The notes beneath the pieces are model-generated. The model saw nothing but the letters and a program-made list of their open reading frames with translations, had not been told where the DNA came from and did no database searches. Shown piece by piece: positions 37,601-45,600 of a stretch of 64,000 bases of DNA. The DNA comes from Xiphophorus maculatus (lineage: Eukaryota > Chordata > Actinopteri > Cyprinodontiformes > Poeciliidae). Position 1 is the stretch's first letter. Each line of letters opens with the position of its first letter. The translations under genes were made by a program, and so were the position numbers. Where the stretch lies: positions 17,979,594 through 18,043,593 of the forward strand of contig NC_036453.1 in the NCBI RefSeq assembly GCF_002775205.1, written 5' to 3'.

Positions 37601-38471
37601 TAGTGGGGTCTGGAGGGGTCCTGGTGCCTATCTCCAGTGAAACATTTTGGGTGAGAGGCAGGGTCACCCTGGACAGGTCGCCAGTCTGTCGCAAGGCACA
37701 CAAGCAGCTAGTTATTTGTGAATTTTCCAATTAAAAAGCTTAAAAGAATGACCATCTCAGAGAAACACACAAAACTAAGCCCTTTACTCATTTGGTGCTT
37801 TTTACGAACCCAGTTGTAATGTCACTTTTATTGCATATTACATAAAAGGATGTTTTAGCTCGTACTTTAACAAATAGCATACTAGGTTTCCTAATAAAAA
37901 CTTGTTAATGCTTTTGTCTCTATTTTGTTTCTTGTAGTATTTGGGAAGTATCTTGTTGAGTCCTGCATTTAGAACATTAACTGCTTTCAACAAGACTGAC
38001 GTCTCTCAGAGTAGTTTAAATGAATTATGGTGCTAACTAAGCTGAAGATAACTTTATATTTTAAATAGCTTTGCGGTGTAATTCCAAACATAGTGTAGTT
38101 ATGGCATGATTTCTTTGGTATGAAATACCAGGCAGCACAAGATAGGATGCGCTCCTTAGTGAGATTTTTTCAGAAATCAAACAATCTGTCTGACATTGTT
38201 CACTAGAAGCTACACCACCAGTCTTAGGTTCGATCTTGTAAAACTACCTAAAACTAGTCCACATAAATTTGCAGAGTTGAAGAATTAACCTTCAAAATTG
38301 CTGAAAAATTGCTATGCCTCCTTTGTTACAGGTTCAGTCCTGAATGTTGGCAACGTGGAAGGATCAGCATTTGTCCAGTCATCACTGTCCACTCCCATGA
38401 AGAGTCAGCACCCATCTGATAACACTGAGAAAGATTCTCAAGCAGTTTTCCCTCCAAGCCATGAAAGCTGA
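12428..38471 (+). CDS. cfap54: Cilia- and flagella-associated protein 54, complete, 57 exons
   Basis: The whole coding region, about 7668 nt and 2555 residues, was rebuilt from 57 exons with GT-AG borders and consistent phase throughout; block entries list each exon. CFAP54 is a very large protein of the C1d projection of the ciliary central apparatus, needed for ciliary beating and sperm flagella. The protein is mostly alpha-helical repeat with one fibronectin III-like segment (about residues 845-950). The start at 12428 was chosen because it is the first ATG in the only open frame joining exon 2 in phase (MDLPATYYGELDEKNP) and sits just below an X-box. The stop at 38469-38471 follows a low-complexity tail ending SHES. 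Human CFAP54 is about 3100 residues, so this protein is shorter by several hundred; missed exons would have to be multiples of three. Confidence 0.92.
13524..14246. other. cfap54 intron 4, nothing recognisable
   Basis: AT-rich intron. I see no repeat family, RNA gene or conserved coding signal. Confidence 0.5.
14354..14447. repeat. Two adjacent perfect hairpins in cfap54 intron 5
   Basis: TGAAACATATG-AAC-CATATGTTTCA at 14354-14378 (11-bp arms), then arms CTGAAATCAGATGCT at 14412-14426 and its exact reverse complement at 14433-14447 (15 bp, 6-base loop). A direct repeat GATGCTCAACACAG follows the second hairpin. Confidence 0.85.
14938..14978. repeat. Short interspersed repeat tail in cfap54 intron 6
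   Basis: CAAAAATACTTTATTGATCC resembles a 3' end motif seen in many teleost introns, probably a retroposon tail. Only this short piece is recognisable. Confidence 0.45.
15195..16090. other. cfap54 intron 7, nothing recognisable
   Basis: AT-rich sequence with short low-complexity T runs; no repeat family or RNA gene identified. Confidence 0.45.
16821..21198 (+). CDS. cfap54: cfap54 exons 10-19 (residues ~392-806)
   Basis: Exons 16821..16919, 17552..17664, 17932..18043, 18759..18844, 18979..19116, 19257..19404, 19490..19539, 20447..20575, 20690..20924 and 21065..21198. Helical repeats continue (LVFDILIFLWKRLKHIM in exon 14, LLWCLSVLCDVAIICELAN in exon 15). Exon 18 has an acidic and lysine-rich insertion (VKVEEEKETKGESKTEG), probably a disordered loop. 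Exon 16 is only 50 bp and is supported mainly by phase and splice sites. Confidence 0.82.
19712..19753. repeat. Perfect 18-bp-arm hairpin in cfap54 intron 16
   Basis: ATGTAGGTTCAGATTACA (19712-19729), six-base loop ACCAGC, then the exact reverse complement (19736-19753). It has no A/T-rich target-site pattern or length typical of an inserted element. Confidence 0.9.
21199..22038. other. cfap54 intron 19, nothing recognisable
   Basis: AT-rich intron with no identified repeat or gene. Confidence 0.45.
22039..22680 (+). CDS. cfap54: cfap54 exons 20-22, fibronectin III-like segment (residues ~807-965)
   Basis: Exons 22039..22233, 22311..22403 and 22492..22680. The sequence PPPPMLISRTDHSITFAP, then VSWYQLCGRTV, then LRVDGLQSNQKYVFAVAAYD is a fibronectin type III pattern: Pro start, Trp-Tyr core, L-x-x-N-x-x-Y-x-F-x-V-A-A-Y strand. 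CFAP54 proteins carry such a domain in this position between helical regions. A lysine-rich linker (NEKKHKAEHDEGEK) precedes it. Confidence 0.85.
22778..26693 (+). CDS. cfap54: cfap54 exons 23-31 (residues ~966-1333)
   Basis: Exons 22778..22896, 22985..23132, 23261..23416, 23498..23620, 24810..24932, 25053..25173, 25671..25754, 26245..26371 and 26591..26693. Helical repeats with RRAVVTCYRLLAP-type helices in exon 25 and DKAAAIAAAESQRKMSQLIK in exon 28. The 1.2-kb intron 26 shows no repeat I recognise apart from AT-rich sequence. Confidence 0.84.
23621..24809. other. cfap54 intron 26, nothing recognisable
   Basis: Mixed-composition intron. A TATATAAGGCAG string near 24131 resembles a TATA box but no exon or gene follows it. 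The short open frame at 24100-24285 has no recognisable domain. Confidence 0.4.
25270..25398 (+). repeat. Interspersed repeat (plus orientation) in cfap54 intron 28
   Basis: GACAGACTGGCGACCTGTCC, then GGAGATAGGCACC and CCCACTAGGGACAA, ending AAAAATGGATGGATT. This is the 3' end of a retroposon very common in percomorph-type fish, with its TGGA-type tail. A reverse copy lies at 37570-37705. Confidence 0.75.
26755..28110 (+). mobile_element. Decayed Tc1-type transposon in cfap54 intron 31, split by a hAT-like insert
   Basis: The 5' end (26755-26890) carries the family leader with GTCATGTTACTACCCTAAAT. Transposase relics follow: GCCACAAGCCATGTGGGGGA, then CACCTCACCCTGAATACACC, then GTTTTCTTCAGCAGGGTCAA, all in plus orientation. 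The conserved block before the DNDPKH-type motif is cut at 27310 and resumes at 27970 with CTCTAGCTGGACAACAACCC. Stops and frameshifts make it non-functional. Confidence 0.75.
27311..27969. mobile_element. Non-autonomous hAT-like element nested in the Tc1 relic
   Basis: Ends CACATATGTCAAACTC and, inverted, CAGGGATGTCAAACTC, form a 16-bp terminal inverted repeat with three mismatches. It is flanked by CTCTAGTT (27303-27310) and CTCTAGCT (27970-27977), an 8-bp target duplication with one mismatch, as hAT transposases make. The body is 659 bp, AT-rich, with GGCCCGTGGGCCAAATCCGG next to the left end and TTTGGCCC near the right; no transposase is encoded. Confidence 0.8.
28189..30900 (+). CDS. cfap54: cfap54 exons 32-39 (residues ~1334-1750)
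   Basis: Exons 28189..28271, 28358..28555, 28734..28894, 28976..29112, 29190..29399, 29487..29686, 30531..30666 and 30774..30900. Exon 33 stays open past its donor to a stop at 28581, but the donor AAAG|GTTCCC at 28555 joins exon 34 in phase (DER-YSQIDICW). Exon 37 encodes SHPYDDCFLVDLRWVRTLVL; exon 39 encodes YAGYQLLSVWNRPPPRKQ, a basic proline-rich stretch. Confidence 0.86.
29694..29714. repeat. (AAT)n microsatellite
   Basis: Seven AAT units immediately after the cfap54 exon 37 donor. Confidence 0.85.
29748..30404 (+). mobile_element. Decayed Tc1-type transposon in cfap54 intron 37
   Basis: Left end TGCCTGGTATCTTGCAAAAG and right end GGTATGAATGCTTTTGCACT are the terminal inverted repeats of the same teleost family as the 26755 copy. 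Transposase relics in plus orientation include ATCATGCTGTGGGGACCTTT and TCCAACTGAGAATCTATGGA (the NPIENLW block). Many frame breaks. Confidence 0.75.
31085..34042 (+). CDS. cfap54: cfap54 exons 40-49 (residues ~1751-2176)
   Basis: Exons 31085..31240, 31322..31534, 31689..31776, 31901..32071, 32171..32237, 32393..32578, 32659..32745, 33170..33289, 33448..33495 and 33901..34042. Exon 40 has two possible acceptors six bases apart (start 31079 or 31085), both in phase; the second follows a better T-rich tract. Exon 43 encodes AAHSCWRKALDCIFQSSGD; exon 45 encodes RDELFPGIDLFSEPHRLQ. Exon 48 is only 16 codons. Confidence 0.84.
34226..38471 (+). CDS. cfap54: cfap54 exons 50-57 (residues ~2177-2555)
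   Basis: Exons 34226..34401, 34549..34703, 34805..34886, 35894..36053, 36290..36447, 37162..37308, 37408..37528 and 38332..38471. Exon 50 is a Ser/Glu-rich low-complexity insert (SEENSSPSSPQSQEV). Exons 51-56 return to helical repeats (KLELVVELNLLKANLCLQQE; ARERIGVLLWLRCRLTLVHC). Exon 56 encodes LCLFDENIIWLDGNMRFSPP. The final exon is a poorly structured Ser-rich tail. Exon 53 lies 24 bp after an LTR-like insertion. Confidence 0.86.
35208..35869. mobile_element. Solo LTR-like insertion in cfap54 intron 52
   Basis: A 662-bp unit starts TGTTACGCCCC and ends GGGGCCATAACA, so it has the 5'-TG...CA-3' ends and short inverted termini of a retroviral-type LTR. It is flanked by an exact 5-bp duplication ACAGT (35203-35207 and 35870-35874), the size made by Ty3/Gypsy-type integrases. 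An AATAAA lies at 35454-35459. No internal gag/pol or second LTR is present, so it would be a solo LTR left by recombination. It encodes nothing convincing. Assignment to Gypsy rather than another LTR class is inference. Confidence 0.75.
37570..37705 (-). repeat. Interspersed repeat (minus orientation) in cfap54 intron 56
   Basis: CATCCATCAATTCATTTTCT, then CTTGTCCCTAGTGGGGTCTG, ending ACAGGTCGCCAGTCTGTCGC. It is the reverse complement, with substitutions, of the element at 25270-25398. Confidence 0.75.
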
Positions 38472-38870
38472 TGAATGGCATAGCTTCCATTAGACTTTTT
38501 GCCATTTTGAGAGGCAGGAGTTTTTGCTTCCCTTTGTATAACCTATGCTGCGTTTCATTACAGGGTTATCTTTGTTCTGTATTACAGCAATACAGTTATA
38601 AAATACAAATACAATTTGTGCTGCTAAACAACAAGACTGCACAATCCTAATTTCAAGAATTAAAAAATTTACTTGACTTAAACTTGATTTTTTTTCTCTT
38701 TACCTTTAAGAAAATGATTTCTTTCTTATTTTCATTCTTAAATTTTTTAACATTTACTGTGCTTTTAAAAATATTTGCTCCCTTGCATATTTATTTGTTT
38801 TTGACCACACCCTATTTTGAGATAAGATAGAAATGAGCCAACTGAATACCTGCTTCATTGGTATTTGATA

Positions 38871-38876
38871 AATAAA
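38871..38876 (+). promoter_or_regulatory. cfap54: Candidate cfap54 polyadenylation signal
   Basis: AATAAA 400 bp after the cfap54 stop codon, followed by T-rich sequence. Confidence 0.5.
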
Positions 38877-39604
38877 AGCATAACACAATTAAGCAAACTG
38901 ATTTTTTGTGATTTTCCTTAGGTAAATTAATATCAGACGAGCTTGATGTAAGTGGTTAATGCAAAAACGGTTAATAGGAGGCAGTTACTTTTTCATGAAG
39001 GACAAGTTGGCTTTCATAATTTTTTTTTAACTTCCTCATGTTTTCCATGTACAATAAAATATTTTTGGATGATCTGACATTTGCGAGAGAAAAAAAAGAA
39101 AAAAATAGAAATCTGTCAAAATTTCTACTATTTTAGAAATAGTAGAAAGATAAAGAGTTTTCACAACTCTTTATCTTTCTTGTGCAATATTTGATTAATT
39201 AAATCTCACTAAACACATCCTTTTGCTTATTTCATACATTCTGTGCATAAAATACCCAAGAATTTGCATTGGCTATCTAGATGTACAGTAGGTGCCAATC
39301 TTCCTCTAAAAGGGGGCGTAAATTTTCCCTGTATTTTGGTAAATAAATTCAAAATATGAATTCCGGTCGGCCAAGTGTTTTATTGTGAAACGTCACCGGA
39401 CGTGGTCGCTGTTACCATGGCGGACTTGATGGCAGGTCTGCTGTCCAGAGTAACGGCAGCCTGCTCGGAGCCATCAATTGTCTGGCTCAACTGACGTTTG
39501 TTTGAGTCCGGCAGTGGTTAGTTACGGGGGTCCGCCCGTTGTTCAGGCTAGTGCTGCGACAGTTAGCTGGTTAGCCGTCTTTAAATGGAGTTTCTAGTTA
39601 AAAG
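38877..39604. other. cfap54-dixdc1 spacer, dixdc1 promoter and 5' UTR
   Basis: AT-rich to about 39350, then abruptly GC-richer with several CpGs (CGTCACCGGACGTGGTCGCT), a typical housekeeping-type promoter start. Two perfect hairpins overlap at 39122-39148 (10-bp arms) and 39144-39180 (16-bp arms AGAAAGATAAAGAGTT). Confidence 0.55.
39417..39494 (+). other. Upstream open reading frame in dixdc1 leader
   Basis: ACCATGG gives an ideal Kozak start for a 25-codon frame (MADLMAGLLSRVT...) that ends 110 bases before the dixdc1 ATG, with no splice site evident between. The surrounding CCATGGCGGAC also resembles a YY1 site. Whether this is in the mRNA depends on the true transcription start. Confidence 0.5.
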
Positions 39605-42600
39605 ATGATCGCTTCACTCTCAAGAGGAAGTTTTCTGGATGAGGTTCTTCATGGGGGCTACAATGAGGTAACCCAGCGTTGCTGACTCTGTGTTTGGTAA
39701 ATTTGCTGAGCCAATTAGCAAGCGGACGTTGCTTACATTTTCAAAGCTTAAAAGCGCGTGCGCTTTCCTATATACGAACAATTAAAATAAGTTTTTTTTT
39801 TTTTTTTTAGATATGTCAATCTTGTACATGCGAGTAACATCGCGAGTGTAAATGTTTTCTTCCAACCCAAAAAAAAGTTGATACGAGACTTGGTAATAAA
39901 GTATTGATAAAGTCATCAATGATTCTAAATGTATAATATGTAGTTGTTAGGGTATATCCTTACTGGAGCTCTTCAATCTTACTTTAGCTAAGGAAGCTCA
40001 ATAACACAGGAAGCCAAACCTGAAATTACCTCTGCTGTGTGTAAAATGTGTGCCTTGTTTGTGATGCATCCTGATGACAATGAGCTGTCACATGAAGCAT
40101 CAGTAACGATCAAATTTGTTAAAGCTGATGTGTTGAAGGAATATTTAAATCAGGAGTAAAACTTTAAATAAGGGAACTGCAGGAGCGAAAGCAAAATTGA
40201 AATTATTGGGACAATAGGCTGACCTTCCTCCCCAGCGCCCTCCCTCTGCTCTGTCCTAACATAAGCAACAAAGGCTCTTATTTGTCTGAGCTTCATGTGG
40301 CCCCAATCACTAAGCCCTGCATCTGTGTGTATGTGTCTATCTGTGGTGTGTTGGATGTGTGCATCTGATTGCTGACTTGCAGCAGCAGCTGGCAGCATAT
40401 GTTTCCTGGGTGAACTCTCAGCTGAAGAGGAAGCTGGGCCTACAGCCCATTGGAGACCTCCGGCGTGATCTGCAGGATGGCGTTGTGCTTGTTCAACTCA
40501 TAGAGATTGTTGGTAAATGTACACAGATTCACACATGTGCTGATATACAGTACCACATGTTGAAGTAACTCAATTGGGGAAAAGCTTCAGCAAAACCCAT
40601 CATTGTTTTTGGTTGGATCTGTCTAATATGATGTAATGTTCAGTGAATCTATGAGATGAGCAAAACAGTTTAGAAAATGTAAATCTAAGTATAGTGGTCC
40701 CAAAAATGTCTGCTTATGTCATTCTTAAATGGTCAGAATCATAATTTCTAATTAAGCTCAAGCTTTTTGTTTTATATGTCCAGACAAGCATACACCTGTG
40801 CTGCAATTTGCAACCGTTTTTCGAAAAGCACATGGTATTTGCTGCTCAAATAGTTCATTTATTATGGTCCAAAAACATTTGTTGAGCTCATAAAATCTGA
40901 GTGCCTTTCAGGCTTTAAAGTTTTTCTTTGTTTAGAGATTTTGAAGTTTTGTCTAATTGAAAAAATAGATCCGCTTTTGCAAACGTCACAAGTTTTTGGA
41001 CTTAAGACAATCAAATAAAATCCAGTAAATGGCCATTACCGTGACTGCTGAAGTGGATGACACTATCTTCAGTCATCCACTTCCTGATCTCCAGTATCTC
41101 CAGTATCTGGAGTTTGAGACCTGTAGCTTAGCATTTCACAGACTACTTCACATGAAAACATCAGCAGCAGAAACAAGGTGTTAGTTTACCAAACACTGCA
41201 GCAATGAGTCAGATATACACTGCTCAAAAAAATAAAGGGAACATGTGAACAGGTGTTTAACACTTAAAAGTGTTCCCTTTATTTTTTTGAGCAGTATATT
41301 TTTAGAAGCTTAAGGCTGTCCTGCAAAAACTCCTGTGTGGACAAAATGTCTGTTGCTGTCAAGAAAAATTGACGAGAAGGAAGGTAGTGTGCTGTTTTGC
41401 TGCATTTTTAAGCTACTCTCTTTTCAAGGTCACAGAGTGCACTCTTTTTTTTCCTTTTGGTTGTCTTATGTTTTTATTGAATTGTCAGAATGGGATTCAC
41501 ATTTGGCAAATGCCTTTTCAGTCACTTGGATTGTGTGAGAAGGAAGTTTTGATTGGGACATGATCACATCCCTCAACATAAAGTCCCTAATGTTTTTTAT
41601 CTGTGCTTTTTTTATTATGGCAGCTGGTGAGGTTCTACAGGGAGTCTACACACCTTCACTGAACAAAGAGGAAAGCAGAAAGAATGTGGAGGAAGTCTTA
41701 AAGTTCATTTCCTCTAGAAACATACGCATGCCACGCATATCTGCAAAAGGTAAAAGACAAGTAATTATTTTTACACTATGTTTTTTACACAGCTGTTGTT
41801 TCTATATATCTAACCTCACTGACTGTCAGTTTCAGTCATAGACATGCCATTATAAGATTATCTCACCATGTCTGTCTTCTTTCTGCTTTGTTCTACACAC
41901 ACACTTGGTCTCCTATCTTTGGGCAATAATAGAAAAGCTGTTATTGCTGTATTGTGCTGGTGGAATGTGGTGAACAAAAACTAATTTCTCTGATAAGTTA
42001 TTCTGCTTGGTCTCCCCACTGAGACTGAAACTGTATCTTTTGACCAGGCTTTTTGTAAGGAGACCATTTAATAGCATAAAAGAAAAACAGAAACACTTTT
42101 TATCTGCATCACAGGCTTTGTTTTGGGTTTTTAGACATCGTCGATGGGAACCTGAAGTCCATCATGAGGATTATTCTGGCTCTGGCAGCCCATTTCAAAC
42201 CTTCAGCCAGTCAGAGGGCTGCAGCTTTAGGTGGGAGGAGCTTAACTAGAGGAAACACAACCCACAATCCTCTCTCCACGGTTGCTTTGGCTCAAGGGGC
42301 TGCTGCTGCTCTGGCATCTGCCCGCCTGGACGCCTCACTGCCAATACGTTTCGCACGCATCAACAGGTATGCCAGTGTTGTTGACTGTAAGATAATCCCA
42401 CATTGTAAAGAGAAACTTTTAGGAATGCCTTAATGTACCTTAGTTGCTTTTGGATCACTATAACTTAAATCTTGCGAATCTGTACATTAGTCTTAATTTC
42501 GATTTGAGGTCTGATGAACTTGACCTTCTGTCTTCAGCCTGTCTGTCTTCAGCTGTAGATTATTATAAAAATAATCTATAGCCAGTAATGATTATCAAAT

Positions 42601-45600
42601 GATTATAATGTGACTATGACCAACATAAAAATGTCTGACACCAAAGTAGACACAAAAAAGGGCCTATTTTCTCTTATAACATTTTTCATTGGTCACGTTT
42701 AGTTTTTTGTCAACGTTCTGTAAAGTGGCCTTGACTTACCTGGTGTCTTTATATAAACAGCTTAAGTAGCTGAAGTTGCAAATGCATCCTTTCTGAATCA
42801 TTTTATAATTTCTCAATTATGATCATTCAAAATCAGCTATTTTTTTTTTTTTTAGATCACCAGTTAGAGCATTTTAACTCTAACTGGTGAGCAAAAAAAA
42901 ACTACCCTGTAATTAGTTTGCCATAATTTGTTGTTTATCCTGGTCTGTTTGAGCCTACACCTACTTTGGCTTTACTCATCTAAACCATCCAGATACAGAT
43001 CTACTGGGTCTCAGAGCAACAGCCTCAAAGGATTTGCTGACCTCTAATGGACAAACAAATAATATCAATTGATTATCCTCCATTTGAGCCGAGGCTCATC
43101 TTTCTTATTTATAGATGATGAATCAGACAGTCCTTACACGTAATTGGATTATTTTTATTTTGCGTGTCGTCTTCTAGTGGCTGGGGGTTAGATGGAGAAA
43201 GGAGCATATGTGTTCGTGCCCTGGTCCAGCAGTATGAAAGAGGAGTCACAGATGAGCAGGAGAATCCTCAACTCAGCAGGTAATTTGCTTCAGCATAAAA
43301 TCAAATTACTCTTCTAAGAAACAATGTTCCACTCTGTAGTCATTCCCATTTCTCATTTGATTAAAACAACCATGGATGATGTCACGATAAATTCGTCACA
43401 ATAAGCAATGAATTTTTCTTTACTTCATTTTGTGTTGAGAGAAGTAGGAAACGTAACAGTCAAGCACCGTATCCAGGGAATGAAAAGCTCTTTGTAGGGG
43501 ACTAATGGTCTGACTGCAATTTAAAACAGTCTAAATAACTACTTGTGACAAAAATTATAGTTAAGTAAAACAAAAGTTCTGGCAGCAATCAGGTAGTTGT
43601 TGTACCTGCACTATCATAAAAATGCAGTCATATCTAGCTTGTAGTAGGAAAAGGATTTTAGCTGTATCGACTGAAATTATTTTCAAAGTGAAAGTCCTAA
43701 ATTATTTTGAAGTATTTCAATCCCAGTCAACTACAGGGCTAAATAAGAATGATTGACCTCAAATGCTATTTCTCATGTTAAGCAATTAATTGTCATTAAA
43801 ACATTTTTTTATAAGAAACATTAAAATTATCTGAAGTGCATTGAGGCAAAACAGTTCTTGGATTTAACAGAAAAATAAAAATAGAATTTTATTTGCTGTA
43901 GTCTTTGACACAGAATTATTGAATGAGATTAAACATAGTTGTGAGCAAATCTTGCAGATGTGAGCAACAACAGCCTAAACCCATCAAAAGAATATATTTA
44001 GTTTCTTTGTGACTTAGAAAAGTGTAGAGGCTGATTTGATTGAAGTTAACAAACATGGCTCCTGTTTTAAAGAACTTTGTGCTACTTAAAAATACATATC
44101 TTTTGTTTGTTTTACCTTTGCTCACAGTTACTTTTTATTTTCCATATTTGTCACTTTTCAGACCCTAACCTCACAGCATGTTATGTGGTTCATTATTGTC
44201 TGTGTGTATGTGTGTGTGTGTGTGTGTGTGTGGGTGTGGGTGTGGGGGGTGTGTGTGTGTGTGTGTGTGTGTCTGACGGGGCATATGACTTTTGTCTTTG
44301 TCCCCTAAGCTTTCATCTTGGTTAGATTTGTGTGCGTTTCCTCAGAGACATCTGAGCTAACCACAGGACTGATACTTGAGAAAAAGAAATGATTTGTCTT
44401 TATTTTCTGCAGTCACATGCTGGTGTGAAGTTTTGTTTTCCAGCGTTTTACCCGTCGTGAAAATAACGGGTGAAAACCAGTGCATTTATTCCAAGCTTGC
44501 TGCCTTCTTAGAGACCATCTCAGACTCACTATAACAATCCTTTATTAGATGTTTAGGTTAACAGGGAGATACTGCGCAATACCAACTGTATCGGTTGCCT
44601 TGGTAACCCTTGGCTATCTGGAGGGCAGGGGGGCGGGGCTTGACAGCATACAGATACAGAAATTGTCATGAGTTTCTCAAGATCCTAAGGGCTAAAACAG
44701 AGGAAAGGAGTGAAGAGTTTTGTGCTGGCCGGACTGTCTGCAGCCCACTATGGGGGGAACCCAGATTAAATGGTAAGCCGAGACACAGAGGCTCTTTGAC
44801 TTTCAAAATTTTAAGCAACTTTAACTCAGATAAGATTGAGTTTAACTAGTGCCTGTGGCTTTTCCATGTTATGCTCTTTTCTGTATGGTTTGTCTCTTTC
44901 TGCTCTTACGTCCCCTCATTTATAAAATATATCTTTCAGCAAAAAAAAATTATATTTATGCAAACTGACTGCAATCAAAGAACACAATATAACATGCAAA
45001 ATGACTACTAACTTGTTTTTTTATATTGCATTTGCAATACTGATAGAGTCTGGTTTGTGACATGCCTTATTAATTTGAAAATGCAGACTGTAACACAGAG
45101 TGGTGTTCTAGACTGCTTTCACAACATTCAGTTTGCCTGTAGGCATATTTTGTCAGGTTTGTTCTGCATTGATTGGTACGGTTTTTCAATCCTCTGGCTA
45201 AAAGCTAACAGAATTGCCTTTGGCATCGGTGAAAATATGCACATCACAAACATGATTAAAGCCCCTTCTCTCTGAATATCGCATTGAATTTGACTACAGC
45301 TTATTATTTTGTCCTTATAGTTGCTGTGTTGATGGGTTACTTACTGTTTTCACAATTGATTCTCCTTGAATATTTCACTATCAAGTGGTCCACATGCACC
45401 AAAAGGGGTCCAGAGAAGTTGGACTGGTTAGGGCGCCGATGCTAAACCTGTGACCGCCTGCCAAATTAAGCAGAAATAAGTTACAAAATCAGAAAATTCC
45501 ACCACTGGGGATAGACTCGGATACTGCCAATTCATTTGGCCAATGAAACATTTACCAATAGATAGATTAATTAATGTTTTTTGTCTCTCGTGAGCCTCAG

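Noticed and set aside
44610-44849. 79-codon frame [10 protein letters not shown]... as an independent small gene
   Set aside because: It reads through the donor at 44772; the internal ATG at 44750 in another frame joins dixdc1 exon 6 in phase, which explains the locus better.
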